Assembly: GCF_022569295.1 (NCBI RefSeq)
Contig: NZ_JAKFIA010000002.1
Coordinates: 498,501-562,500 of the forward strand
Reading direction: 5' to 3'
DNA: 64,000 nt
Origin: Pedomonas mirosovicensis
GTDB lineage: Bacteria; Pseudomonadota; Alphaproteobacteria; Sphingomonadales; Sphingomonadaceae
Shown here: piece by piece, positions 10,401 to 19,004 of the stretch
Layout of the letters: each line of letters starts with the position of its first letter
How positions within the stretch are numbered: the stretch's first letter is position 1
Translations under genes and position numbers: made by a program
The notes under the pieces: generated by a model
The model's input: only the letters and a program-made list of their open reading frames with translations
What the model was told of the DNA's origin: nothing
The model's database searches: none

Positions 10401-10554
10401 ACTCGTGCCAGCCTTGCAGGGCGCTTGCCTGCGCGCCGCTCGATTGGGCGGCCTGTGCCGCCAGCAGCGCCCGCAACTGCGCGTTCTCGCGCTCAAGCGC
10501 CTTAATGCGCCGATCTGCGACTTCGGTCGCCAAGGAATCCGCGTCCCGGGTCAT
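7483..10554 (-). CDS. PAS/GAF hybrid sensor histidine kinase with receiver domain
   Basis: 1023 residues, no transmembrane segment. Order: N-terminal helical/coiled region (about 10-45), PAS (about 65-185, '[21 protein letters not shown]'), second PAS (about 195-315), GAF (about 335-500), coiled coil, third PAS (about 545-660), HisKA with phospho-acceptor in '[11 protein letters not shown]', HATPase ('[10 protein letters not shown]', 'DTGCGI', '[13 protein letters not shown]') and a C-terminal receiver with phospho-Asp in '[13 protein letters not shown]'. This is a cytosolic multi-input kinase of the class common in alphaproteobacteria; the stimulus is unknown (GAF or PAS ligand, redox or light cannot be told apart). 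It stands alone, convergent with the CapA gene, with no separate output regulator next to it. Confidence 0.92.
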   Translation of the reverse strand: MTRDADSLATEVADRRIKALERENAQLRALLAAQAAQSSGAQASALQGWHESAAMADANTGVAEAITFRRLRHLVDSLPFLIAYIDADLRYRYINATYERWFGQPREKIIGQTVEDLLGTPHFMARREQLEAALRGEYQRFTLITPTARGLTSDLELEYLPCRNAKGAVEGLYVLAIDVSDRKRAERALLNSEIRQHAITEATPDCIKLVSADGRLLHMNPAGLSMLEAPDLDSVRGTDILDAIAPEWREEWHRKHNRVIAGERLSWQFEILSLTGNRRFMETHAVPLQMPDGTVAHLAVTRDISQQRQAEAKLQDQSRILETVNRTGKALAAELDLERVVQMVTDAGVELTGAQLGAFFYHVLDDKGSKCMLFTLSGADPETFKEMGIPRNTHVLSPTFNGEAVVRSHDITRDPRFGRNAPHQGMPEGHLPVRSYLAVPVISRSGEVLGGLFFGHPEPGRFTEQHEQLMVAIASQASVALDNARLYQAAQRELAERRRVEEALRSSEAALRKLNRELEQRVSERTAELDNMWRLSQDVFLVITPKGIIRAINPAVTRLLGYKPEDMVGRSFRPYVHPDDLGRSLELLAIAAITRPESDLEVRLRAADGTWRWFAWTAGPGEGLIYAVGRDITGEKAREAELAQMQETLRQSQKLEAIGQLTGGVAHDFNNLLTVIRSSADLLQRQNLTEDRRKRYIDAIAETADRAAKLTSQLLAFSRRQALRPEVFEVGERLSRITEMLHSAVGERVTVITNPGPGNCHVEADATQFETAIINMAANARDAMNGEGTITITVAPRQSVPNPNLCPPLEGPCVALSIADTGCGIAPEHLGRIFEPFFTTKEVGKGTGLGLSQVYGFAKQSGGELDVESEPGKGTTFTVYLPRIEKRDEAEAPDQSPRRHQMLARPYRVLLVEDDIQVGEFARLILTDLGYRSEWMLDPQSALELLEQQREQFDIVLSDVVMPGMNGIEFAQLLQSRYPDLPVVLTSGYSQVLVEEGNLGFELLKKPYTSERLTEVLSKALSK

Positions 10555-10872
10555 TGATTTGCCTGAGGCGCCACAGTCTGTTGTACATGCGTATTAAATT
10601 TGGCCTGCTTCTGAAAAGCTGCCAGCATCTTGGCATGCGCGCACACGATCTGCCGTAACACGCTCCCCCTCACTTTCCGAACACAACGCTAGGCTGTAAA
10701 GCAGCTTACAGGTAGGGCGGTTTGCGTCGATGGCTACCATCTTTGCAATAACCCGGATTGGTTGCGGTTGTGCATGGCGGGACGCTGGGGCCTTTGGCCG
10801 CGACCACGCAGCCGTGGTAGCCATTTGGCGTGCGGCGCGCTACGACAGCATCTCCGAAATAATGTGGCGGTG
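10555..10872. other. Divergent intergenic region, kinase / dgoA
   Basis: 318 bases between the start of the hybrid kinase and the chosen start of dgoA; must hold both promoters. Two repeat structures stand out: CTGTAA-N6-TTACAG at 10694-10711 and a 10-base inverted repeat, ATGGCTACCA at 10730-10739 with TGGTAGCCAT at 10815-10824. Either could be a regulator site for dgoA. The frame of dgoA remains open through most of this region, but that part does not resemble the aldolase family. Confidence 0.4.
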
Positions 10873-11508
10873 ATGGACATGATGAACGAGCAGCTGGCGG
10901 TCGAGGCGATGGCGCAGGCACCGGTGGTTGCCATCTTGCGGGGCATCCGGCCCGATGAGGTGGTGGCGGTGGCTGATGCGCTGATCGAAGAAGGCGTCAC
11001 CCTCATCGAAGTGCCGCTCAACTCGCCCGATCCGATTGACAGCATCGCGCGGCTGGCGCGGCATGCGGCCGGGCGGGCGCTCGTTGGGGCGGGTACGGTG
11101 CTGAACCCGGCGGACGTGGATCGTGTGGCCGATGCAGGCGGGCAAATCATCGTCACGCCCAACACCGATGCCGCCGTCATCCGGCGCGCGCTCGAGCGGG
11201 GGCTGGTGCCCATGCCGGGTTTCCTGACGCCCACCGAAGCCTTCGCCGCCGTGGCTGCCGGCGCAAAGTACATCAAGCTGTTTCCCGCTGGGCCGCTCGG
11301 CCTTGACTATTACAAGGCCATCAAGGCCGTGTTGCCGGCCTCGGCCCAGGTGCTGGCCGTAGGCGGCGTCGGCCCGGCCAACGCGCAGGAGTGGCTGGCG
11401 GCGGGCGCGGCCGGTCTCGGCATCGGCAGCGATATCTACCGCCCAGGTGACACGCCGGATATCGTGCGCGCCAAGGCCCGCGCCATCATGGCCGCCGTCC
11501 GCGGATAA
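10873..11508 (+). CDS. dgoA: 2-dehydro-3-deoxy-6-phosphogalactonate aldolase
   Basis: 211 residues, normal length for the KDPG/KDPGal aldolase family. It splits 2-dehydro-3-deoxy-6-phosphogalactonate into pyruvate and glyceraldehyde 3-phosphate. The catalytic Glu46 is in 'LIEVPLNSP' and the Schiff-base Lys135 in 'KYIKLFPAGPLG'; 'VGAGTVLNPADVDRV' is the typical phosphate-side loop. 'VPLNSPDP' and the neighbouring dgoK favour the galactonate rather than the gluconate (Eda) version. The ATG at 10873 gives a protein matching the family N-terminus ('APVVAILRGIRPDE'); an upstream in-frame extension of 37 codons is not family-like. The partner kinase lies convergently just downstream; galactose dehydrogenase, lactonase and galactonate dehydratase are not in the window. 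Confidence 0.9.
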   Translation: MDMMNEQLAVEAMAQAPVVAILRGIRPDEVVAVADALIEEGVTLIEVPLNSPDPIDSIARLARHAAGRALVGAGTVLNPADVDRVADAGGQIIVTPNTDAAVIRRALERGLVPMPGFLTPTEAFAAVAAGAKYIKLFPAGPLGLDYYKAIKAVLPASAQVLAVGGVGPANAQEWLAAGAAGLGIGSDIYRPGDTPDIVRAKARAIMAAVRG

Positions 11509-11533
11509 ACTTTCGCGTTTGGTTTTTGAGATT

Positions 11534-11573
11534 TTGCAGGGGAAGTTGCGCCCCCTGCAAGATACCCTTTTTG
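11534..11573. terminator. Shared, possibly bidirectional terminator between dgoA and dgoK
   Basis: Perfect 9-bp stem TTGCAGGGG (11534-11542) with CCCCTGCAA (11552-11560), followed on the plus strand by GATACCC and a T-run. On the minus strand the same hairpin is followed by a weaker A/T-rich stretch. It lies between two convergent genes and can serve both. Confidence 0.7.
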
Positions 11574-11588
11574 AACAAAAACCGGCGC

Positions 11589-12500
11589 TCAGGCGAGGGC
11601 GCGGTGCGCCGCCTGCAGCCCGGCGCGCACGGTCTCTGCACCCGAGAGGGGCTTGCTCTCCAGCCCGAAGGCGGCAAGCGCGCGGGCATAGAGCGTCGCC
11701 AGTTGCTCCGAGCAGATGATGCGAAGGGGCAGGCCCTTTCGCGTCAGATCCAGCGCGGCCGCGGCGCTGCGGACGTCCGCGCCGATCAGCAGGCCGCTGA
11801 GGTAGCTGCCCGCGTCCTCCCGCGGCAGGTTGCCGGCCACCTGGCGGGCGCGCACGGAAAAGACCAGGGATTCCAGGCCCGCCGCCGGATTGCTCCGCAC
11901 GGCCTCCACGCCGGCGTCGAAGGCTGCGCCAGGGGAAACGGCGGCAGGCTTGCCGCCCAGCAATACCGTGTGGCGGGCGATGGCATCGTAGAGTTCGCCG
12001 GTCAGCGCCGTGTGGAAGCTGGTGACGACGCCGTTCTCGACCAAGGCCCACTTGTTGTGGGTGCCGGGCAGCGCAGCAACGAAGCTGCGTTCGCCGCCGA
12101 TCGCGGCTGCGCCAAAGATCTGGGTTTCCTCTCCGCGCATCACATCGGGCAGGCCGAAGCTGTTGCGGGCGCGCAGGCCAGGCAGGATAGCAATGGCGCG
12201 TCCCTGGGCGGTGAACCGCAGCGCCTGCCCGCCCATGGCCTCAAGCGGGCAGGGGCAGTCCTGATACCCTGCATCGGCCCAGCCGATGGTCGAGCCCACC
12301 ATGCCGCACAGAACGGCGGGCAGGGCGGCATCCCACCCCTCCACGGCCGCAAGGAAGGCCGCCTCGACCGCCGCTTTGCCGTCCAGCTGGCTGACGCCGG
12401 GGGCCTCGCGGGACTCAAGAATGTCTCCATCCTCGGCGCAAAGCCACAACCGGGCGTGAGTGGTGCCCCAGTCACCGGCGATGAAGGCGGGTGTATTCAT
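11589..12500 (-). CDS. dgoK: 2-dehydro-3-deoxygalactonokinase
   Basis: 303 residues. It phosphorylates 2-dehydro-3-deoxy-D-galactonate with ATP, giving the substrate of the adjacent dgoA product. The N-terminus 'FIAGDWGTTHARLWL' is the phosphate-1 loop of the DgoK branch of the ASKHA fold, followed by 'GVSQLDG', 'GMVGSTIGWADAGY', 'FGAAAIGGERSFVAALPGTHNKW' (second ATP-binding signature) and 'ALTGELYDAI'. The ATG at 12500 starts exactly at the family N-terminus and has GGAACGG upstream; the frame is open for a further 34 codons that are not family-like. The gene points toward dgoA across a common terminator, a convergent rather than operonic arrangement. Confidence 0.93.
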   Translation of the reverse strand: MNTPAFIAGDWGTTHARLWLCAEDGDILESREAPGVSQLDGKAAVEAAFLAAVEGWDAALPAVLCGMVGSTIGWADAGYQDCPCPLEAMGGQALRFTAQGRAIAILPGLRARNSFGLPDVMRGEETQIFGAAAIGGERSFVAALPGTHNKWALVENGVVTSFHTALTGELYDAIARHTVLLGGKPAAVSPGAAFDAGVEAVRSNPAAGLESLVFSVRARQVAGNLPREDAGSYLSGLLIGADVRSAAAALDLTRKGLPLRIICSEQLATLYARALAAFGLESKPLSGAETVRAGLQAAHRALA

Positions 12501-12610
12501 GACCGTTTTCCGTTCCAAATCAGGCCGCTCTTTCGGCAGCGCGCCCTGAATTGCAATGATTTGGCGGTCCTGCCAAGCGCAAAGCGGGCTCCGCCCGCGC
12601 AAAGGCCGCT

Positions 12611-14509
12611 TCAGCCCCGCAGGCGAATGACGCGCTTCGGGGCGTTTTCCTCAGCGCTGATAGCGCTGTTTTCTGGCTGGAGGGAGGGAGTCAGCTGCTG
12701 TGCGGCCACAATCAGCCCCTTGGGATCGAACGGCTTGCCGACCACCGCCACGTGGCTGAAGTCGCGGGGCAGATGCTCCCGCCCATAGCCGCTGACAAAC
12801 AGGAAGGGCACATGCCGGCGGGTCAACTCCGAGGCAATTTCATCGACCGCCTGGCCATGCAGGTTGGCATCGAGCAGAGCGCCATCGGGCGCGGCGGTTT
12901 CGATAAGCCTGATGGCCTGTTCGGCCGTGCCGGCGGTGCCCACGACTCTGGCGCCCGCGTCCTCCAGCAGAGCCGTCAATTCCAGCGCCACGAGCGGCTC
13001 ATCCTCGATCACGATGAAGCGTTTGCCGGCAATGCCGCTCGGCTCGCCCGCCGCATCGCCCGGCAGGGCAAACCCCTCATCCCCCGTCCCGGCAGGAGAG
13101 GGCTGCGTTCCGGCGGGCTGGTCGGGTTGCAGGGCAAGCGGCACCGTGAAGAGCCACTGGGCGCCATCCGCTCCATAGGTCGCCTTGGCCTGCCCGCCCA
13201 TGGCCCTCAGGCTCCGCTCGATCAGCGATGTGCCAAAGCCGTGCCGCGTAGGCGGCTTGACGGTCGGGCCACCGGATTCCACCCAGCTCATGCGAATGGA
13301 ACCGGTCTCAAGCGTCCAGGTCAGGTCGACCCGGCCGTGCGGGGTGGAGAAGGCCCCGTATTTGTGGGCGTTCGTGGTCAGTTCATGCAGCACCAGGGCC
13401 AGATGCAGGGCCATTTCTGGTTCGAAATCCACGTCGGGGCCGATAGCTGCCAGGCGGGTCTCGTCAATGAGGCCGAGCCGTACCTGGTTCTGTATCAGCT
13501 CCGCCAGTTTTGCGCCCCGCCAGATGGCGCTGCTGAGCAGGGAGTGAGCGCGCGCCAGCGCCTGGATGCGGCCGATGAAGGCCGTGGCGAAGGCCTCGGG
13601 GCTTTCCGCGTGGCGCAGGGTTTGCGTCGCGATGGCCTGCACGGAGGCGAGAGTGTTCTTCACCCGGTGGTTCAGTTCGCCGATCAGCAGCCGTTGGGTC
13701 TCTTCCGCCCGCGCGCGCTCGGTCACATCAAGGATCTGCCAGTTGACGGAGGTGAGGCGGCCCAGGCCGTCGCGCAATGCCGAGCCGTACCATTCGCAGT
13801 CGATGATGGAGCCGTCCTTGCGGTAGGCACGGGAGATCTGCTTGGTGCGCGATTGCGTGCCCGCGCGCATTTCGGCGGCGAGTGCGGCGAACGCCTCGGC
13901 GCTGTCCTCGTGCACCCAGCGCAGCTCGCCCATGGGCCTGCCGATCACTTCCGATGCTCCCCACCCGAACAGGCGCTCCGCGCTGTCGGACCATGACACC
14001 AGGCGGAAATCCTGGTCGCACTCGACGATGGCGAGGGGAGAATTGTCGCTGTGCGCCTGAAGCCGGGCCAGCACCGTTGAGAGGGTCTGGGCGGTAACGC
14101 GCAGTTCGTCGCGCTGGCGCGCCAGTTCCTGCCGCTGGCGGCTGAGTTCGAAGAAGATGTTGGCCTTGCTCTTCAGGATTTGCGGGTCGAGCGGCTTCAG
14201 CAGGTAATCGACCGCGCCGGTCTCGTAGCCCCGGAACCGGCGGCGTTCATCGGTGGCGACGGCCGTCAGGAAAATAATCGGAATATTCCGGGTGCGCTCC
14301 GTGCCGCGCATCAGCTCGGCCAGCTCGAAGCCATCCATGCCCGGCATCTGCACATCCAGGAGCGCCAGCGAGACGTCGTGAACCAGCAGCAACTCCAGCG
14401 CCTCGTGTCCCGACCGGGCCTTCAGCAGCTCGAGCCCTTCGCGTTTGAGAAGAGCCTCCAGCGCCAGCAGGTTCTCCTCAACGTCATCCACCAAGATAAA
14501 TTTGACCAC
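12611..14509 (-). CDS. HWE-family histidine kinase with N- and C-terminal receiver domains
   Basis: About 632 residues. Order: receiver ('KFILVDDVEENLLALEALL', phospho-Asp in 'LLDVQMPGMDG'), coiled linker ('ELSRQRQELARQRDELR'), PAS (about 150-265), HWE/HisKA_2 kinase with H-box 'LIGELNHRVKNTLASVQAIA' and ATP-lid region 'TNAHKYGAFSTPHGRV', then a second, more divergent receiver with phospho-Asp in 'GALLDANLHG'. HWE kinases are typical of alphaproteobacteria and feed general-stress or light signalling. No ATG fits the N-terminus; a GTG at 14509, one base after the CheR stop, starts directly before KFILVDD and is my choice. It is the third gene of a tightly packed operon with the membrane hybrid kinase and CheR. 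Confidence 0.87.
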   Translation of the reverse strand: MVKFILVDDVEENLLALEALLKREGLELLKARSGHEALELLLVHDVSLALLDVQMPGMDGFELAELMRGTERTRNIPIIFLTAVATDERRRFRGYETGAVDYLLKPLDPQILKSKANIFFELSRQRQELARQRDELRVTAQTLSTVLARLQAHSDNSPLAIVECDQDFRLVSWSDSAERLFGWGASEVIGRPMGELRWVHEDSAEAFAALAAEMRAGTQSRTKQISRAYRKDGSIIDCEWYGSALRDGLGRLTSVNWQILDVTERARAEETQRLLIGELNHRVKNTLASVQAIATQTLRHAESPEAFATAFIGRIQALARAHSLLSSAIWRGAKLAELIQNQVRLGLIDETRLAAIGPDVDFEPEMALHLALVLHELTTNAHKYGAFSTPHGRVDLTWTLETGSIRMSWVESGGPTVKPPTRHGFGTSLIERSLRAMGGQAKATYGADGAQWLFTVPLALQPDQPAGTQPSPAGTGDEGFALPGDAAGEPSGIAGKRFIVIEDEPLVALELTALLEDAGARVVGTAGTAEQAIRLIETAAPDGALLDANLHGQAVDEIASELTRRHVPFLFVSGYGREHLPRDFSHVAVVGKPFDPKGLIVAAQQLTPSLQPENSAISAEENAPKRVIRLRG

Positions 14510-14510
14510 G

Positions 14511-15380
14511 TCATGCGAAGTCAAGGCTGAACTCCTTGCGAGCAGGGTGTGGCATTGCGCGTCGATAGATGCGCTCCGTGCGGGCGAAATCGCTGAAACT
14601 GTCGGCATGGCGGGAGAAGCGCAGGCTCTCCTTTGAGCCAAGACCGAGGAAGCCACCATGCACCAGGGATTCCCCAAACAGGGCAAGGGCGCGATCCTGC
14701 AAATCGCGATCGAAGTAAATCAGGACGTTACGGCAGGAAACAAGCTGTACTTCCGCAAATACCGCATCCGATACCAGGCTGTGTTCGGCAAAGACGGCAC
14801 GCGAGCGCAGGGTCTTGTCAAATGCGGCCGCGCCGTATGCGGCAGTATAGTAGTCCGAAAGCGAGGATTTTCCCCCTGAGTGACGATGATTTTCGGTGAA
14901 CTGGGGAATCCGGTCCAGGTCATAGATGCCCGCCTCCGCCTTCTTGAGGGCGGCGGGGCTGATGTCTGTCGCATAGAAGATGGTGCGATCCTCCAGCCCC
15001 TCTTCCCGGAAGAGAATGGCGAGCGAATAGAATTCCTCGCCGTTCGCGCACCCGGCAATCCACACCTTGAGCGAGGGGAAGGTCCGCAGGTGCGGAACCA
15101 CCTTTTCGCGCAGGGCGCGGTAGTAGGACGGGTCGCGGAACATGTCGCTGACCTGGATGGTGAGAAAACCCAGCAGCTCGGAGAAGATCTCAGGATTATG
15201 CAGCAGCTTGCCCTGCAGCTGCGAGAGGCTGTCGCATCCGAAACGATATTGCGCCCTGCCCAAACGCCGCCGAAGCGAGGCGCGGGAGTAGCCGCGAAAA
15301 TCATACCGGTGCCGCCGCCAGATCGCCTCGAGCAGCAGGTCCAGCTCGATATCGTCAACCGCGTCCGGATCACGCCTCAT
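14511..15380 (-). CDS. CheR-family protein-glutamate methyltransferase
   Basis: About 289 residues. The N-terminal helical CheR domain ('RYDFRGYSRASLRRRLGR') is followed by the SAM-binding Rossmann domain: 'LKVWIAGCANGEEFYSLAI' (motif I), 'IFYATDISPAALKKAEAGIY', 'VSCRNVLIYFD' and 'GFLGLGSKESLRF'. This subfamily is usually fused to or encoded with hybrid kinases rather than with chemoreceptors. ATG at 15380 begins 3 bases past the kinase stop codon; an alternative in-frame ATG at 15398 would overlap the kinase gene by 16 bases. No CheB methylesterase and no chemoreceptor are nearby, so a role in classical chemotaxis is unlikely; methylation of the sensor kinase or a partner is an inference. 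Confidence 0.85.
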   Translation of the reverse strand: MRRDPDAVDDIELDLLLEAIWRRHRYDFRGYSRASLRRRLGRAQYRFGCDSLSQLQGKLLHNPEIFSELLGFLTIQVSDMFRDPSYYRALREKVVPHLRTFPSLKVWIAGCANGEEFYSLAILFREEGLEDRTIFYATDISPAALKKAEAGIYDLDRIPQFTENHRHSGGKSSLSDYYTAAYGAAAFDKTLRSRAVFAEHSLVSDAVFAEVQLVSCRNVLIYFDRDLQDRALALFGESLVHGGFLGLGSKESLRFSRHADSFSDFARTERIYRRAMPHPARKEFSLDFA

Positions 15381-15382
15381 GG

Positions 15383-18300
15383 TCACCGCGGCATCCATAC
15401 CCGAACGAGGGACAGCAGCTTGTCCACGTCCAGCGGCTTGGCCAGGTAATCGTTCGCGCCGGCCGCCAGGCACTGCTCCTGATCGTGCGCCATGGCCTTG
15501 GCGGTGAGGGCGATGATGGGCAGGGTCTTCCACTCCGGTCGCCGCCGGATCTCGCGCATGGCGGTAAGGCCGTCCATCTCCGGCATCATTACGTCCATCA
15601 GCACCAGATCGACCGGCCGCGCGTCCGGCTGGGAGGTTTCTTCCAGCGCGCGCAGCGCCTCGATGCCGTTGCGCGCGATGCGGACGCTCGCGCCGTGCGG
15701 CTCAAAAATGCTGGTGAGCGCATAGACATTACGAATGTCATCCTCGACCACGAGGATATGCCGGCCTTCGAGCGCGGAATCGCGGCTGAGGGATTTGGTC
15801 AGCATGTTCCGCTGCAATTCGGGCAACTCCGAGACCACCTGGTGCAGGAACAGGGTCACTTCGTCCAGCAGCCGCTCGGGCGAGCGAGCGCCCTTGATGA
15901 TGATGGACTTTGAATATTTCCGCAGCCGCAGCTCCTCGTCCGCCGACAGCTCCTTACCGGTGTAGACGATGACCGGCGGGAAGCTCACCGCCTCATCGAG
16001 GCTGAGTTTTTCGAGCAGGTCGAGGCCCGACATATCCGGCAGGTTGAGGTCCAGCACCATGCAATCGAAAATACCGGCGGAGAGCTTGCCCAGGCACTCG
16101 GCGGCGGTGCGGGCGTTGACGGTCTCCACGTCGCGGGTGGCGAGCAGCAGCCTCAGGCTCTCCAGCTGGTTGGCGTCGTCCTCCACGATGAGCACGCGGC
16201 GCATCCGCTGGGCCAGCTGCGCCTCCAGCCCTTCCAGCACCCGCACCAGTTCCTCGCGCTTCACCGGCTTCAGCATGTAGCCCGCCGCGCCGTAGGAGAG
16301 GGCCAGGTGGGCATAGTCGCTCACCGAGACGATGTGCACCGGAATATGGCGGGTCCGCACGTCCCGCTTGATCCGGTCCAGCACGGAAAGGCCAGTGTGG
16401 TCCGGCAGCCCGATATCGAGAATGACGGCCTGCGGCAGGTATTGCCGCGCCATCACCACGCCCTCGTCCGCCGTTTCGGCGACAAGGCAGGCGAAGCCGA
16501 CTTCGTGCGCCAGGTCGTAGAGAATGCGGGCAAACGCCGGGTCATCCTCGACCACCAGGATGATCCGGCTGTCGCCGGTCAGGCGTTCCCGATCATCCTC
16601 AAAGGCGCGCGGCCGTTCCTCGTCCCCCTTGGTGACCGACCGCGGCGCCGGCGGCTGGGCGGGCCGCGCCGCCTGGGCTTTCGGGGGCGTCAGGGGCAGG
16701 CTCCGCGCCGTCGGCGTCTGGGCCATCTGCGGCATCGGCGCGGCCTGGGCTGCCGCAGCATAGTTCTCGGGCAGGATCAGGCTGAAGGCGCTTCCCTCGC
16801 CAGGGCGGCTCTCAACGGTAATTTCACCGCCCAGCAGCCGCGCCAGTTCACGGGAGATGGACAGGCCCAGCCCCGTGCCGCCGTATTTCCGGCTGATGGT
16901 GCCATCGGCCTGGCGGAAGGCATCGAAAATCACCTCCTGCTGTTCGGCCGGAATGCCGATGCCGGTGTCGCGCACCGTGAAGGCAAGCCGCCCGTCGGCG
17001 GTCCGCCCGGCCATCAGCGTCACCTCGCCCTTTTCGGTGAATTTCACGGCGTTGGAGAGGAAGTTGCGGAGCACCTGCTCCACGCGCTGCGGGTCGGTTT
17101 CAATCTCCTTGGGCAGCTCCGGCAGCAGCTCGGTCCGCAGGTTCAGCCCCTTCTCGGTGGCACTGGCCTCGAAGGCGGTCTGCAACTTGCTCAGGATAGG
17201 CGCGATCCGCACCCGGCGCAGGTTCAGCTCCAGGTGGCCGGCTTCGATTTTAGAGATGTCCAGCACATCGTTGATGAGCACCAGGAGGTCATTGCCGGAG
17301 ATCTCGATGGTCTCGGCATATTTCACCTGGTCAGGCGTCAGGTTGCCATCGCGGTTGTCGGCGAGCAGCCGCGCCATGATGAGCAGCGAGTTGAGCGGCG
17401 TCCGCAACTCGTGCGACATGTTGGCGAGGAATTCGGACTTGTACTGGCTGGCCCGCTCCAGTTCGCTTGCCTGCTCCTCGAGGGTCGCCTGCGCCCGGCT
17501 AAGCTCGTCCCGCTGCGCCTCCAGCGCCTGGGCCTGCTCCTCCAGCTGCGCGTTGGTCTCCTCCAGCTCGGATTGCTGCACTTCCAGCCGCGACTGGGAG
17601 TCCTGCAGGGCGCGGGTCTGCGCTTCCAACTCCTCGTTGGCCGCCCTTAGTTCTTCGCTCTGTTGCTGCAGCTCCTCGGCCTGCTGCTGGGTTTCCTCCA
17701 GCAATTCCTGCAGGCGGGCGCGATACTCGGCCGAGCGAATGGCAACGCCAATCACCTCCGAAACCCGATTGAGCAGTTCGGTGCAGACCGGGTCCACCGC
17801 GCCGGGCAGGCCCAGTTCCATGACAGCGTTGACCATGCCATCCGCCCTGGCGACGGCGATCACGAGGCTGCGCGGCTTGCCTCGCCCCAATGCTGAGCCG
17901 AAATAGAGATAATTGTCTGGCACGGGGGCGAGCGTGAAGCCGCGCTTGTCCTTGACCGCCTGCCCCAGCAATCCGTCGGACAGGTGGAAGCGCTCCGGCA
18001 CCGGTGCATCGGCCGGGGTGCCGTAGGTGGCGATCCGGTGGAAGCCGTCGCCGTTGCGGGTGAAGATCGCGCCGGCCTGCGCCCCCATGTGTTCCGACAG
18101 GAAGCCGAGAATGTTCTCGCCCAGTTGGTCGAGCCGCTGCTCGCCGCCAAGGCGCAGCGCAAGGTTTACCTGCCCAGCCTGCAGCCATTCCTCCCGGCGG
18201 ATGGCCAGCCGGTTGCGGATGAACAGATAGCCGATGCCGGCGATGATCCAGGCCGTCAGGCCGCCGAGAATCCGGTTGATCTGGGCAATGTCCGGATCCA

Positions 18301-18556
18301 CCCCGGACGGGGCGAAGAAATAGCCCGCCACCATCAGAACCGTGGCCAGGGCTGCCGTCATCACCGGCGTCAGCGGGCGCGTGGTCAGATAGGAGAGGAC
18401 TACGGGGAACAGGTAGATGACCCATACCGCCGTCCCCAAGGGCAGCAACAGATCGGCCCCGAAGGGAACGGCGATGAGAATTGCCAGAATACCGTAGAGC
18501 AGCGGGTCTAGTCGTCGGTCGATGGCCAGCGTGGTCACGGAAGCCCCAGTCCTCAT
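15383..18556 (-). CDS. Membrane-bound hybrid histidine kinase with GAF and three receiver domains
   Basis: About 1057 residues. Four predicted transmembrane helices (about 15-105, e.g. 'LYGILAILIAVPFGADLLL', 'GGLTAWIIAGIGYLFI'), a GAF domain (about 140-270), a long Gln/Glu-rich coiled coil (about 275-385), HisKA with 'FLANMSHELRTPLNSLL', HATPase ('DTGIGIPAEQQEVIFDAFRQ', 'GGTGLGLSIS'), a Pro/Ala linker, and three receivers with phospho-Asp in 'AVILDIGLPDHTG', 'CMVLDLNLPDMSG' and 'LVLMDVMMPEMDG'. This layout marks a multi-step phosphorelay hub. ATG at 18556 is chosen over a TTG two codons earlier; neither has a clear ribosome site. CheR follows after 2 bases and the HWE kinase after that. Confidence 0.92.
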   Translation of the reverse strand: MRTGASVTTLAIDRRLDPLLYGILAILIAVPFGADLLLPLGTAVWVIYLFPVVLSYLTTRPLTPVMTAALATVLMVAGYFFAPSGVDPDIAQINRILGGLTAWIIAGIGYLFIRNRLAIRREEWLQAGQVNLALRLGGEQRLDQLGENILGFLSEHMGAQAGAIFTRNGDGFHRIATYGTPADAPVPERFHLSDGLLGQAVKDKRGFTLAPVPDNYLYFGSALGRGKPRSLVIAVARADGMVNAVMELGLPGAVDPVCTELLNRVSEVIGVAIRSAEYRARLQELLEETQQQAEELQQQSEELRAANEELEAQTRALQDSQSRLEVQQSELEETNAQLEEQAQALEAQRDELSRAQATLEEQASELERASQYKSEFLANMSHELRTPLNSLLIMARLLADNRDGNLTPDQVKYAETIEISGNDLLVLINDVLDISKIEAGHLELNLRRVRIAPILSKLQTAFEASATEKGLNLRTELLPELPKEIETDPQRVEQVLRNFLSNAVKFTEKGEVTLMAGRTADGRLAFTVRDTGIGIPAEQQEVIFDAFRQADGTISRKYGGTGLGLSISRELARLLGGEITVESRPGEGSAFSLILPENYAAAAQAAPMPQMAQTPTARSLPLTPPKAQAARPAQPPAPRSVTKGDEERPRAFEDDRERLTGDSRIILVVEDDPAFARILYDLAHEVGFACLVAETADEGVVMARQYLPQAVILDIGLPDHTGLSVLDRIKRDVRTRHIPVHIVSVSDYAHLALSYGAAGYMLKPVKREELVRVLEGLEAQLAQRMRRVLIVEDDANQLESLRLLLATRDVETVNARTAAECLGKLSAGIFDCMVLDLNLPDMSGLDLLEKLSLDEAVSFPPVIVYTGKELSADEELRLRKYSKSIIIKGARSPERLLDEVTLFLHQVVSELPELQRNMLTKSLSRDSALEGRHILVVEDDIRNVYALTSIFEPHGASVRIARNGIEALRALEETSQPDARPVDLVLMDVMMPEMDGLTAMREIRRRPEWKTLPIIALTAKAMAHDQEQCLAAGANDYLAKPLDVDKLLSLVRVWMPR

Positions 18557-19004
18557 GTACAATTCAGGGGTTTCCTTATTCCAAAGACGGTTCGCAAATG
18601 CAACCAGTTGGCAGAGTATCCGAGGTAGATGCCAGAGTAATCAGGGTGAAATTATTAATAATAAAGTCAGAGACAGCGCGCTTAGTGCGAACATGGTCAA
18701 AGTCAAGTCTATGGCGCGCATTGTTCTGGCAAGGTGGAATTTGTCCAGTAGTTTGGCGTGAGCGCTGGTCATTCGGCATGGCGTGCGGATTGCTCGCGCC
18801 CTTGCATCTTTCTATCAGCAACATTTGGTTGTCTTGGGCCGGCGATGCCGCGCGCCGGCAGCCAGGGGAGGGGCGCCGATAATCCTTGAAATGCGCGCCC
18901 AAGGCCGCCATGTAGCGCAGCGGTGCCGGGGCCGTCCGCAAGACGGCTGCCGGCCCGATACGGACAGGCCCACGGTTTCTCCGTAGGTGAGACAGGATCA
19001 CAAC
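18557..19004. other. Divergent intergenic region, signalling operon / MFS gene
   Basis: 448 bases with no supportable gene. The part nearest the kinase (about 18590-18740) is much more AT-rich than its surroundings, including ATTATTAATAATAAAG near 18650, and probably contains the operon promoter. Nearer the MFS gene there is a GC-rich hairpin, GCCGGCG with CGCCGGC at about 18839-18860, without a following T-run. Open frames here show no family resemblance. Confidence 0.4.
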
